Source of the DNA: Chalara sp. BL73
Taxonomy: Eukaryota > Ascomycota > Leotiomycetes > Helotiales
Assembly (NCBI GenBank): GCA_918026815.1
Contig: CAKJVC010000010.1
Span: 64,501-128,500 of the forward strand
Direction of reading: 5' to 3'
DNA length: 64,000 nucleotides
A program made the translations under genes and the position numbers. Below are positions 33,172 to 44,959 of the stretch, piece after piece. How positions within the stretch are numbered: position 1 is the first letter of the stretch; every line of letters begins with the position of its first letter. The notes beneath the pieces were generated by a model. It was given only the letters and a program-made list of their open reading frames with translations, did no database searches and was not told the origin of the DNA.

Positions 33172-35338
33172 TTTGTTGAGTCTGATTATAGGTATCTTAC
33201 AAATGCTATAGGAAAGAGCAGTTAAAGTGAAACTCAGAGCATTGCGAGACCGGCATTATATAGATTGTCACCTAGCTTTATGGCGAGCTATGCCACCTTG
33301 ACGGCGTTCGGCTTAGCAACCCATGGCTTCCGCAGAAATGCCGCTGTCATCTATTTTTCACATGGAAGGCCAAAGCATGTATCCAATTTTCCCGCATATT
33401 ATAGAACCACTGTACTCATTAATTAACTGTAACCTCGCCAGTCCCAGGAAGGCCGGTCACTTGAGCACAAAGACAGGGTGCAGAAACAGGATACAAAGTT
33501 AAGCACAAAGCCAAAGTGCAAAGTACTTTCGTACATGGTTAAGTTAAACAATTGTATGTGGAGAAATCTTCATCAGGGGTGAATAATCCTAGAATCATGA
33601 ATAGTTGTACAATATTTGCCTCAAGCAGCCCACAAGCACAGACACCCACATGAAAGCGTCCAAGCCTGTACGGAGTGCACAGTTAAAGTAAAAAGTAGAA
33701 TTGTAAAGACAAGGCATAAAAGAACAAGGTGGAAAGATTGGGTATAAAACAAAGTGCAGATCTTAAGGGGGTGAAGCAAAAATGGTTCAGTGCATGGAGG
33801 ATGTGAGCACGAACCAGTTTCCCAAAGGTAATATCATGATATTGCTTCTTAGTATGCTGTAGCTAGAGACCTTGGATTAGGGGTTAACGTATGTGCCTAG
33901 CAGTGAGGAGTACCGAGTCATGGAAACGAATAAAGGGAATATAGCAATCGAACAGTGGACGTGGCGGAAAATTACAAGACCACTTCGCAAAGGTAATTCG
34001 AGTTTGTTAAAGTGATTCTGAGAGTGCGCTGCCAACTCACTACACTTGTCTTCCAGGGTACTACATTGAAAGTAGAATACCAGTGTCCGTCGATTATTAG
34101 TTAGAATGTTACATTGACGAGAGTCCGTTGACTTGACTTAGCACTGATTAATACACTACATTAGACTTGCCGTCTGTATAGAGTTTGATGAAGCCTTTCC
34201 ATTAAGGTACCTTACCTTAAGGTGGCAAGTATGCCCGACATTTCTTGGCCGGGATCTTTAAGCTGGCATACGCGTGAAACTGTTGGGCCTGAGGCTCAAA
34301 GGAGGAGCAAATATATGGATATGGTTGTAGATAGAAGCCGGACCAAGTGTAGCGGAAGGGTTTGCTAGTCATGGAGACATGATAAAGTGGAGCACGACGC
34401 ACTAGCCAGTCCTAGTGCACGTCGGCAGCATGCTCCATAGTGATATTCTAGAGATTTAGGTATAAAATCAGAAGTTGGTCTCATTTGCCCAATTATATAT
34501 ATAACCCTGTACAATACCTTGCCAAACGGAAGTACCGGAATTCCCCTTGCTTAGTGCGACTTTACTGTTTGGAGAATATTATCTGGACTTGTATGGCCCT
34601 TAGAATCTGTAGAGAGAGCTCTAAACTTCAAGATTAGTACAATAACCTCTTGCGCCGTCTTCGGCAACTATACGGAAACTCTAATAGCAGCGCATCCGTG
34701 TACAAATGCGATTTCTTATATCAAAGAAGTTAAACAAATACAATAACATTAACTTAGGTTGTTTGGTATGGTGAGGCTAAGTTTCTAATCACGTGTTCCA
34801 TAACAAGATAGTTCTAACTGGTGCCTTTGAGGTTTGGAGTCGGGGCAAATAAACATCATCAGTGGCAGTAAGGACCCTGTAAAGAAGCAAATTCCGGATT
34901 CCCAACCACAGCAGTGACCAAACCATAACGGGGTACAGAAATGGCCAAAATTAGGTTTAAATTTATAATGCGTAGGTTGACGCAGGGTGTGCTTCGGATC
35001 CCCCGGCCACAGCTCAGGACTGCTCAGGCTGTGTTATGACTCGATCAGGCACGCTCACACTTAGCTCAGGCCAGCAGCAGCTGGTCATGTCTGGAGACTA
35101 AAGCGAAACCAGCGAAAGATATTTGGTGTTTGTCAACCACTAATCTACTCCGTAATTGCCACGATGACCAGGGCTCTGCTAATATGGAAGGTGAAAAAAA
35201 GATTAAGGTTTTATGTGACTAAGAAAAATAAGACAAGCACACTGCGATCTACTGCCAAGGCACTACTCCATGTATATCCCACATGCCTACGATTAAACCC
35301 CCGGTTTCAGTCGTAAATCAAGTTTTATATTCATCCCT
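33172..35338. other. Gene-free stretch, purine-rich repeats
   Basis: No gene is seen. Around 33450-33790 there are many loosely repeated words such as AAAGTGCA and GCACAAAG. A compact inverted repeat (AAGGTACCTTACCTTAAGGT) lies at 34205-34224. Confidence 0.5.
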
Positions 35339-35344
35339 GTGCTG

Positions 35345-36050
35345 CCCTTTGTTGTAATTGACATGAGGCTTGTTGTAGGTCAAACATTCGATAGTGCAGC
35401 TTTTGCCGCGGTCATGATTAAAGTGTACATTGGGAACGTTGGAGAGTCATACAAAGTAGCCAATTCCGATAGAAAACGATTCGAGGTTAGCTGTAAGAGC
35501 TGTAGCTTTAGAATTAAGTTTGTAAATTCTAAAAAAAAATATGGAACTCATATTACTCGCCTGGCACAACCACCAGTATTGCCTAGCGATTCAGTTTGAC
35601 ATATGAACAGTATAGAGTTTACTATCCCTCACCATCATCAATTACGCCGAAGACAGTTCAGTCTGCAGAGAGACTTCAATATTGCCATCAATTCAGGTCT
35701 AAGCATGTGTCCTGTGTGAAGCAACAGGTGCTTAAAGACTTGATAGTGACAGTCGGCTTCCTGCACAAAGTTCCCAGCGTATATGGACCAACGTTGCGAT
35801 CATACTCGTGGAAGCTCTCGCAAGAGTAAAGCGACGATTCCTTGGGGCAAAGAGGAGAGCATTTTTCATGCTGCTTTCCTTTGCTTCAATTCTTTGCACA
35901 AGGCAACTCCTTGGTCGAGCAACTTTTACGCTATCGACAGAACTCATACCAAATCTCAATGTCGTATGTCGCGATCACGATCCTAGGCTACGGGGAGCAA
36001 TACAAAGGGGTGTCTTATTTGGTAACACTAAGCTAGAGTAGAAAGGTTTA
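35345..36050 (+). pseudogene. Mutator-like transposase relic, N-terminal part
   Basis: The first frame (to 35599) reads LVVGQTFDSAAFAAVMIKVYI followed by a Cys-containing beta-rich segment (CKSCSFRIKFVNS). This is the FAR1/MuDR-type DNA-binding region of fungal Mutator-like transposases. Downstream pieces in shifted frames (35600-35829 and about 35840-36040, with GQRGEHFSCCFPLLQFFAQG) fit the start of the transposase core. The DDE core and C-terminus are absent, and frameshifts and stops make it non-functional. It belongs to another lineage than the element at 50.9-54 kb. Confidence 0.55.
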
Positions 36051-38482
36051 CTTATAATATCTCAGTATCGACGCCAAGACAACCGAATCGATGTATTTCT
36101 AGATCACGTGAAGGATGGGAACCTTGAGCACGTGATCCCCCCCTCTCGATGAAGAGCTGCCCTCACGTCACCCTGGATCGTCATCTCCTTCACGATCGAG
36201 CGGATAAACATCGGCATGACGGCATGCTCCACGGCATCTCTTAATATAGCCTTGCCGATAAGCTGCTCTCCTAGCGATGCCCTGTGTACGCATACCATTA
36301 AAAGCAGTGTCCGAGTGAGCATTAACGTGATATATCAACTCCTAAAACTAATACTATATACCACGCAATATGAGATTTGAAATTTATATGCGTATTACAA
36401 CAAAATTTGCAATCTTCATATTATATCATACTATGCCGCGATATACTACAATACTAACTCTAAATGACGCTATTCCAACATTGGCAATACAACAAGGTTT
36501 TAGCTCTTTAAATTCGGTTATTCATACTGAAAAGAGCAGAGTTCATTTCCCCATGTTTCCGACCCTGGTAATAAAGGGCCTTAGCACAGTATTAGTATTA
36601 TTGCCAATATGATATAGAATTCAATGTCCATATTAATACTAGCGCTTTACGAGAATCTCATACTAATACGAGCGTGGTATCAAAAAGACGATCTCATATG
36701 TCTCGAGACCCCATATTACTGAATACTACGATACTAGCCCGTACACTGCTTAAAATTATGCATAGGCGCAGCATTTCCTGTTGAGAAACCCCTCAGCGGC
36801 TGACCCCGCTGAGCCTCGAGTAATAGTCTGTTTACCAAGGTCAATGTACACTTTATGGCGACGATCGAATCGATCACCGATGACGCAATTTCATTACTCC
36901 AGCCAATAGGCATAGATTTCCGCCGGACCATCCTCCGCTTCAACTTTGTATTTTTGGGTGAGAGAGGGCGACGACAGTTAGGTGTGCTGTCGATCTTTCT
37001 GAGGAAATCAGACCATAGATCATCTAGATACTCGGGCTCGAGTGTGTGAGAAGTGATCTGCTTGCGAGATCACGACTTGCGGTGAAAGGCTGGCTTCTTG
37101 GCTGGAAGCCAGCGATGCCGGTCCCACCGATGCTGAGAGAGCACGTCCTGTAGAGTGTTCTGTGATGTGATAACCTCTTGCAGAGATGGTGCTAAAATGA
37201 GGTTCAGCCGGTTCTCATCTTTACTGTCCGTCCAAAACTTGTCTGGTAGTAGTCTATGCTTGACCCTAGATTTGGAAAGAAGATGTAGACCTTGGCGTAA
37301 TTAAAGCCCTTCACCCGTCTAAAGCAATAGTGTGCTATCTTTGTTGAGAGGCATACATCACGAAGATGCCTGTGCAAAGAGTAGAGTGAATATCCTCATG
37401 TATGTTAAGAGCAGGGAATGACTTTGGGATCCACCGAAGCCTAAGTTTAGAAAATGCACGGCTGTGCTTCCCCGCCGATACTGTCGATACCGAGGCGACC
37501 TCAGGGCCAGGTCCAAGCCGGCTCTGGCTATAGTTCGCAGAGAAGCCTTGAATCCTTGGAGACTAGCCACTGGCGGGATTGGCACACCCGCGAGGCTAAT
37601 CAGAGGCTAGCTGCGTAAGCCCTTCAAAGGCTCTGCAACAGCTCTTCTGTGCTTTCATGATCCCTCGCTAGCTTAGGACGTTTAGGAGGGGAGGCATCAC
37701 CCCATCTACATTCTGGCATGATAGGGAGAGTATCGCCAAGTGATGATGCACAATAGAGATCAACATCGGCTGTTAATGACGTAGGCTATGTTGACGCTCT
37801 TGTTTCTCATGTTATTTCTGGTACGGCTCTGAAAATTCATAGAGCTCTGTCGCCAGCTGAAGCGCAATACCATCACGTACGGTATCAGAAGGATTAGCTT
37901 CGTCTGTAATATTTCTTTCTGCCAATCCCTCTCACCCCGCTTCTCGTCATCTGCATATGACTTGCTGTCGGCAAAGTAACGGGCTTGGCTGGAAGTGGAA
38001 CCTAGGGAGCTTGGTTTCATCATTACAGCTTCGTTTCTTAGATCACACTCAAATCAAACAAAATAGACGGAGGGGAAAGCACGGCACATCCATAAGCCGA
38101 GTCCGAGCTGTCGTCATCGCACCATAGGCTATGATCACGGGCAATCCAAGCCGTGGAAGACTCGTCGAGTTCTTCGTCTGACTTGTCACTGTGCATGTAT
38201 AATCCCCGAAATAGCGTGAGTATCACCAATCTCCGGCGTCAATCCTAATCTCAATCCTAAGTTCGTTAACTCAATACTAGCCCACTGTGCGGTGGTATTG
38301 TTGTCACGCAAAGGCACAGCTGTATCAATTCTGAGCTCCGTGCGGAAACAATAGCATATTGTCCAAGCGCAAAAAGTGTTAAAAAGCTCACGAACATTCA
38401 GATCTAACGTCGGTCTGGGTGGGAAAATGGAATAGCATACTGCTCAGGATCGCGCCCGCCTCAAGAGTGGTATATTCTCGAT
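36051..38482. other. Decayed repeat-like stretch without genes
   Basis: No gene supported. Several CACGTGATC palindromes occur at 36105-36140. Short frames at 36370-36612, 36855-37049 and 37760-38023 have no recognisable similarity and are probably relics or chance. Confidence 0.45.
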
Positions 38483-38869
38483 CTACGGAAACCTCTGCAC
38501 TAGAATAAGAGGGATAGGTTCGTTGCTTGCTAGACGCAATTTCCCTGATATTTCCTTGGTCTTCCCAAGCTGGATTGTCATGCAGAGTAATTGTCCGGGG
38601 TGATATAGTCGAGGAGGGACCAGAGCGATATCTGGAGTAACCGCGTTCAGCTCTTGTTCATTTTTGACGGTGTGGATTGGGCTGCCGAAACTCGGTTTTG
38701 GTCCTAGAGAATGGTATGGATGGAATAAGCTGATATGTCTCTGGTGCTGGGCGACTCGCTTCTGTGTTAGGGCTTTGCGCTCTCTGGCCTTCTTAGGAGA
38801 AATTTTCTCAGTCGGCTGCAACGGTTTCTGCCTTTGCCGAGCTCTTTCGGGGAGGTACGAGGTCTCCAT
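38483..38869 (-). CDS. Unrecognised small open reading frame
   Basis: An ATG-started minus-strand frame of 128 codons. The N-terminal 45 residues are strongly basic (runs of Lys, Arg and Gln); the rest is mixed with many prolines and leucines. I recognise no domain, signal peptide or membrane segment. It lies in a repeat-rich region and could be part of a decayed element. Kept only because of its length and clear start. Confidence 0.2.
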   Translation of the reverse strand: METSYLPERARQRQKPLQPTEKISPKKARERKALTQKRVAQHQRHISLFHPYHSLGPKPSFGSPIHTVKNEQELNAVTPDIALVPPRLYHPGQLLCMTIQLGKTKEISGKLRLASNEPIPLILVQRFP

Positions 38870-41800
38870 TGCTGGCCATCGCGAGCATCGAAGGAAATAA
38901 TGAATGTGTGCGTTAGGCGTACTTCTGATACCTAGCGATTTGTGCTGGCCTTTACACTGATTAGATACATGATAGAAATAGGACCAATTGGCTAGAGGAT
39001 CAATTAAGGATCAATTAGAGGGTCTGCGAAAGTATCACAGCAATAGAATACGGGCGTATTAGGAGCGTTTCGGTTTGACCTATTCTCCACGGTGATAGGC
39101 CGTAATATATGGGTTAGAGACTTTCTGGCTCCTTGGCCTACGTACGAAAGCCGATTCCTGATAACAAGGTTACCGTGAAGACAATCACGTGGTATGAACT
39201 GGCTTCCATCTTCTGGCGGTAGTATTATTGATAGGAGGGTAACTTGATTCATTTTATACGAAAGGACAAACTGCACTATACAATAGGAGTCATCCAGAGA
39301 AGCTCTGTATCACGTGATTTGACAAAGAAAACGAAGCAAAAAGTTGAGGATAAAAACCCCCGATTAGGCGGGCGGTAGAAGAAGGTCCAGCATCGCTCGA
39401 TTGGGCAATCCAACCTCGAACTCGGCCTTTGTGCCAACACCATGCATGCCACACAGATCTAACGTAGCAGGTACCCTGGGCATTATCTTCCCCTCATTGT
39501 TCTTGATACTTTCGGTGCAGCCTGATCGCGTTTCCCAGATATATCGTTTTCCAGATATTGGTTAAGCCGAACCAGCATTTCGCCCAATCGAGACCGGGGT
39601 GTGCAACAGGCTTGATCGGTTTAGTTCGTTCGCAGGGTATTCATGACTCGCATATCCTTCCGCTCCTCCAGCGTGTCCTCCGCTGATTAAAGGCTACGTT
39701 AGCGAGATGAGGTAAGTCAACTGCATCTGCTTCAAATACTTAACGATATCAGACACGCTTTGTCAACTCCTAATTCACACCTGCCGGTGAGGTGGTGCAG
39801 GTGCGTGCCTTACTGGGCGGGTGTACCAGACGCAGGGGCATGTGATTAGAGCCGTGCAGCAAAAGAGCAACATGGAGTGATTTCTAGCCGGGCAGACGGT
39901 GAGTTCCCAGTCCCGAGTCTGCCTCCTACTTCGTAAATGCCCAAACTTTTCACCCCAAAGCAAAGCTGCTCCTTCGCCATCATGTCACCCAATACAAGTA
40001 CTGTCATCCCAACACCAGGGTATACATATGCAGCCAGGCGACCTGTTTAAGATGTGGCGCGAGCGTCTCCAACCGTGCTTTCCGAGATGTTGAGGCTCTG
40101 CCGGACATGGGCCGGCGCGTATAATTCCATGGCTTATGCAATTTTTTGTCTTGGTTCGTCATCTTCTTGCCGGTTTCCGATTTTAGTTCAGGCCTCCTAT
40201 CGTAGTGGCTGCTTAAGACTGGCGCGACAGGACGGTAAACGCCGGAACGGGACGCAGGTGAGGCTACTCCGCCCCAAGCGGCTGGCAGCCCTCCTTCCTT
40301 ACTTTCCCAGCCTATTTTCCCGAATACCTTGGATCAAAAAAGCATCTGCTTATTAAAATAATGTTCCTAATCCTTTTCTATAAGAGAGATGCAGCAAGGC
40401 CACCTTACCTCCGGTGATGGCGATTTGTTAAGAGGGATTAACATTTTCTATAGCTGCGTTGTGCCACCGCAATCCTCGAGAGTCGGATCGCAATCTTGCA
40501 AGGGGAGCGAATCCAGACACTAACATACCTCCCTTTAGCATATCTGCCCGTCGCAACGGTATCAGTATGTCTTAGAACGCTCCCTCAGATTTCTGCTCTT
40601 TAAACTCCAAAACGTAACTAAGCCTTGCTTACCCAGTCGCTTTTTGACATGAACATGCTACCACACAAAGTAACATTCCAACCATCCTCCATAGTTATAG
40701 CAATGTTTATCATCGTTACAGCGTTGCCTGCGTTCAGCCTTCGAGATACAATCTCAATCTTTCTAGGAGCGCCACAGCTACCAGGTGAACACCGCAACAA
40801 AAGTATCCGTACGCGGAGGCGTGGAAAGCTTTCGGTTAGATACTATCCTTTTGGTATCCGGATACACTCAGCTCTTGCGAATCCTAACCTAACCTAACCT
40901 AACGTTAGTTCCCCCTAAGCATGCCATGATCAGGGCGGGGTTGTATGGCCAAAATAAAGTTTGGTCCATGCCTTGTACATGCCATGGTTGACTTACCAAC
41001 CCCCAAATTGCAAGCTATAAAAGGATCCAGATCATTCCAAAATACAAATTACCACCAAGAAGTCATAACGAAGCCCATCTCCGGGCATCAAGCTATTCAA
41101 TTACGTTAAATGGCGAGTTGAATGTGTTGGTTTGTATACCGTGTAAACACACAAAGACGAATTGAAGCCGACGCCAGTCCCCGAAATTTTGGTGACAAAC
41201 ATAAAACCCCCATCAACTACGGTAGCGGCCAGTAAACAAGTCTGCTGAGTTCCCATTTCATTACAATTATACCAGCGCACCGTTACCCAGCAATGGAACC
41301 GCTCTACGGCCTGTTATCCCCGTGTGTTGGACGACCGCTCGTGTAAGGATTACACGTATGTGACACAGCCGAGAAGGAGCGAAGCAGCATAGAAACAAGA
41401 TCTATGGCAAGAAAAAGGCTCCAGGCGAGCAATTATACCAAATCTTACTGATGGTTAAATAATAAGAAAGCCCAGCATTGGATTGTTGTCCAGCGCAGGC
41501 AAGACAAGCAGCAGCCACAAGCGCGAGCCGAGCCGAGCCAAAACGCGTGATGTTGAGACACAGACGATAACGTCGGGGGTGATAGCGGCGCAGATGAAAT
41601 TGAAAGTGATCAAAGCAACGCCGATGATCAAATTGTTCGGAACATCGCAAGAGAGGAAAGTGAACCCTGGGGTAGAAAATGGATTCATGGCTGCGGCACA
41701 CCAGGTGCAATAGAGTATTAAGGCACGATTCTGTCAGGGAATTGCATCATACCGCGTGCCCGGTTTCGGCGAGCCGCAGCGTAAACGGTGATTACGAGCA

Positions 41801-42480
41801 TAGAGCGTTTAGACATACTAAAGGCGACCGGCCACGAAAATGCATTAAAATAGTGGGCATCCTCGAAAAATGAAACCGTTAGCCGACGCTCGTCAGAGTT
41901 GCCGCAAAATATCAAAAACATTGAGAGGCACGGTAACATTTTTGCATGTTTTATTTGTTATATGATGTGGACGGAGCCAATATACAGACAAGACCGGTAG
42001 GTTGGTTTATTTTTGACGGGCGAGGAAAGCTAGAATCCATATCAACCCAGCAGATCAGGAGTAAAATTAGGCCAAAGCCCGATAGGCAGCGCCGCAGAAA
42101 TCCACCATTGACCAATGCACTGGTGCGTTTGTGCATGTTAACCGTAATGCAAGACACCAGCCATAGCTGGATTCCATTGTATCACTCACCCATTATACAT
42201 TATTCGGCCGTCCGAGGCGTTGATGCACGGACCCGGACGTTGTGACCGGCATTTTATTACACCCCTATTTTGGCAGTTGTGTTATAGATCAGCCGTTTGA
42301 TTATGTTAGAAATGGCTGTCGTCCTATCCCAATGGCCGCAGTTAGGGTTGGAGAGCAAAGGCAAAGTCGAATCCGTGTCCGTACGGACTTGTGAGTTACG
42401 GTGATTAAATTTATGTGAATGATTATTTTCGCCCACGCCCAGCATTTTGACCTGGTTGGCTATAGGAAACAGTTCAACAA
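38870..42480. other. Gene-poor stretch with repeat fragments
   Basis: No gene is supported. The stretch holds a partial LTR-like repeat at 39117-39200 (minus) and four CCTAA units at 40883-40902. Short frames here have no protein-like character I can defend. Confidence 0.45.
39117..39200 (-). repeat. Partial LTR-like repeat, related to copy B
   Basis: On the minus strand it reads CAGGAATCGGCTTTCGTACG then TAGGCCAAGGAGCC, matching the 5' half of the LTR-like repeat at 21551-21755 with few differences. The TATAAGTAG half is missing. Confidence 0.5.
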
Positions 42481-42689
42481 GAGCTATCAGCCCTCATCCG
42501 ATATTTATTGATCCGATAATAAGCAGACCATTTATTATTTGGGCCAGCCCGTAGTATTGGACAAGGTCCAGAACATGTGTTGCGTGTTGATTCCGCAATT
42601 GCAAGAGCTGATGATACTATTGACATTTGAGTCTAAGGTCCAGCCTATCGATTTCCAGCTCTAGGCATATTTGACTAAAGAGAGACAAT

Positions 42690-43560
42690 ATTTCACAGAA
42701 GTTGATGATTTGTATGTATATTACCGGCGGACAACCCGCACATGGACCCGGGTTAGAGCTCGTTAAAGTAAGCAACTGTATGTTCGGCCCGCAACATATA
42801 TGTGACCAATGGGCGGGTATATTTTTGACTGTACAACAAGGCGCAGAGGCAGAGAGAAAAGACCGAGTATATTGTTCGATGTTGACCCGACAAGGTTAAG
42901 GAAATTTCAGCAAAGTATTTGGTTCAAGCTCGACCATTTGCTCGGCTATTGGACTGCCCTGAATCCGAGTATTTTTTTGGGGATTTGCGTTGGCTGTAGG
43001 CGGGAGAAAGCCGAGTTACGCATTATGGCATGCTACCAAGAAGCATTTAGATGTCGGTTTAAAGACATTGGCATGGAGACACAGTGCCATTGGGATTGCC
43101 ATGCGTCGTTTGATGCAGCCCAGCAAAACGTGGAAAACGAAGCCCGAAAATCCAGAAGATGGAATTGAGGAATTTGCCGAAAGAGACGACGATGAAGAGT
43201 TAGAGTTGGATACATTCCGGCATATCATGGTTCGGCAAGATAAATGTATGAATCCGGGTGCCCATTGAGAAGGAAAGATTGGTATCCGGTTAAGCAATCC
43301 GGGACATGGACGGCAGGTGGCACAGGCCGATTATACCATCGATGGAGCATTGCCTCATTGATTAGAGCCCGAGTTAGTGACCGCATATAAACAGATGCCT
43401 ATACCATGGCACGGATTATAGAAATTGTCGAGCAAAGGGACACTCAACATTGGGCCAGGTCATCGACGGAAAGCCAGCCGGCCGATCAAGAGAAAGCGAA
43501 CGGAAACATCAGACCAGCATTGATCGGATTGTGGCGAATATGCCATGACCAGCAGGCCAA
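42690..43560 (+). pseudogene. Relic of a telomere-linked-helicase-like (RecQ/OrsD-type) element
   Basis: Several plus-strand pieces fit the region of fungal telomere-linked helicases and related repeats that precedes the RecQ-type helicase. They are MYITGGQPAHGPGLELVKVSN at 42711-42773 (family pattern GGQPARGPEL), LKTLAWRHSAIGIAMRRLM at about 43055-43115, an acidic stretch to 43235, and NPGHGRQVAQADYTIDGALP at about 43300-43360. The frame changes several times and stops intervene. Neither the helicase motifs nor a zinc finger are preserved. The family call is from recalled motif patterns, so it is moderate at best. Confidence 0.4.
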
Positions 43561-44073
43561 ACCATGATCCGAAGGGTAAGCGTCCGCATTACAATTAGTC
43601 CATTACGCATCCATCGCGCGCTTGGTCATCGTGTTACTCACCGCGCAGTGGCAAGTCATCCAGCAAGCCAAATTGGAACCCTGGGAAAGGGAGTTACACA
43701 TGTGCGGAGTTACCGAGACCGGGGGCGTGGTCAGTCGAGCATCCGAGTGTCCATTTTACCGGGTACCAGAGGAGATATGTGGGGTATTGCAACGATAGAT
43801 CCACAGGACCGGTGGTTGGATCGCGGCCACTCTATTCTCAACAGGCTTTCCTTTTAGGCTGTGTACACCCTAGTTCGCCGATAGTTCCTGTGGCGATCGT
43901 GGAGACCAGGACCCGCCCTTCCAGCAAATATGTACCCAGACCCCGAATTTTGCCTCAGGCTTTTAAGCGTTCACAAGTGATCCGGCACAGTTGTGTTGGC
44001 GAAAAAAACCGTCAAGGGCAAGATATACCCCTCAATTGTTGCCGAGCTTGGTTTCACGTAAAGGCCAGTCCAT
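43561..44073. other. Non-coding or decayed stretch
   Basis: Short open frames in this stretch do not continue the helicase-like pattern in any clear way. No separate feature is supported. Confidence 0.4.
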
Positions 44074-44868
44074 TCAGCGGTTGTAGTAGGTGTTGTGTAT
44101 TGGCTCCTCACTTCTCCTTCTCTGATCTCTCAGTATGCTCATGACAAACAGTGCCCGCAAAGGAGACACCGGCAGCGGCCAAATATCTTCTTTTTCCCCT
44201 TTATCTTCTCTCGGTGTGTGCAGCTCAGTACCGACCGGCTCTGGCGCAGCAAGTTCGTAAACTTCAGCGTTCTCCAGTTCATGGAGCTCCATAGCATTAC
44301 CATGTAGCTCCGCCTGGCTGTTCGTTGTGTTATTGTCTGCATCGCTCGAACCCTCCCCCCTGGATTTAAGTTGCAGCTCATTTGCTTTCCTTAGCCATAG
44401 CTTTGTCACGTACACTGTCAAAAGTATGATAAAAGCCAGGGCTACCACGGATCCAGCCGCCGGTCCCACTATCCATATCTTATTCAATGGCTCCTTCTGC
44501 TGTGCTGGTTGCGATGATTCTGCTGGGGGTGATGACTGCGTAGTTGAGATTGGTGTGCTTGCAGAAGCACTGGTCGCAGAAGTGCTGGCTGCAGAAGTAC
44601 TGGTCGCAGAGACCAGCAATCCCGTGGATGTTGATTTGATTTCTGCAAGAATTGACAACCGCGATGCCTGTGCCTGAAAACTGGAAATCTGTGCGTCCGT
44701 GGTTGAGTTTGAGCACAGATTTAATACTTGGGTTAAAACCGCCTGATACACTTGAGGGAGCCCATCGCCGCTCGCAGTTCTGTAATCTGCGAGGCACTGC
44801 TGGCATCCGCCGCAGTTGGTGTAAAACGAAGAATTTGAAATGCAAGCCGACGCTTTGCTAAATGTCAT
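44074..44868 (-). CDS. Single-pass membrane protein with Cys-rich outer part and Ser/Thr stalk
   Basis: A 264-residue frame with a layout common in fungal cell-surface proteins: a cysteine cluster (CISNSSFYTNCGGCQQC, residues 9-25), a Ser/Thr/Ala-rich stalk at about 80-125 likely to be O-glycosylated, one transmembrane helix at about 131-153 followed by basic residues, and a cytoplasmic tail with an acidic Glu/Leu-rich stretch (LHELENAEVYEL). No signal peptide is present at this start. An upstream exon ending FCPIC near 44954 would fit the family, followed by an intron from about 44953 to 44880, but its phase is off by one base with the GT donor, so either the donor is unusual or the gene carries a frameshift. 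Function unknown; wall-sensor-like proteins share this layout. Confidence 0.6.
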   Translation of the reverse strand: MTFSKASACISNSSFYTNCGGCQQCLADYRTASGDGLPQVYQAVLTQVLNLCSNSTTDAQISSFQAQASRLSILAEIKSTSTGLLVSATSTSAASTSATSASASTPISTTQSSPPAESSQPAQQKEPLNKIWIVGPAAGSVVALAFIILLTVYVTKLWLRKANELQLKSRGEGSSDADNNTTNSQAELHGNAMELHELENAEVYELAAPEPVGTELHTPREDKGEKEDIWPLPVSPLRALFVMSILRDQRRRSEEPIHNTYYNR

Positions 44869-44959
44869 TACTTCACCCCTGCAGGTTGCTGTGTGCAGCT
44901 ATTAGTTACGAGAGCTGCGAATCATGGTGTGCCGCAGGCTTACCACATATGGGACAGAA

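Noticed and set aside
44327..44677. Plus-strand frame with repeated Val/Ala/Glu segments
   Set aside because: Antisense of the Ser/Thr-rich stalk of the membrane protein on the minus strand.
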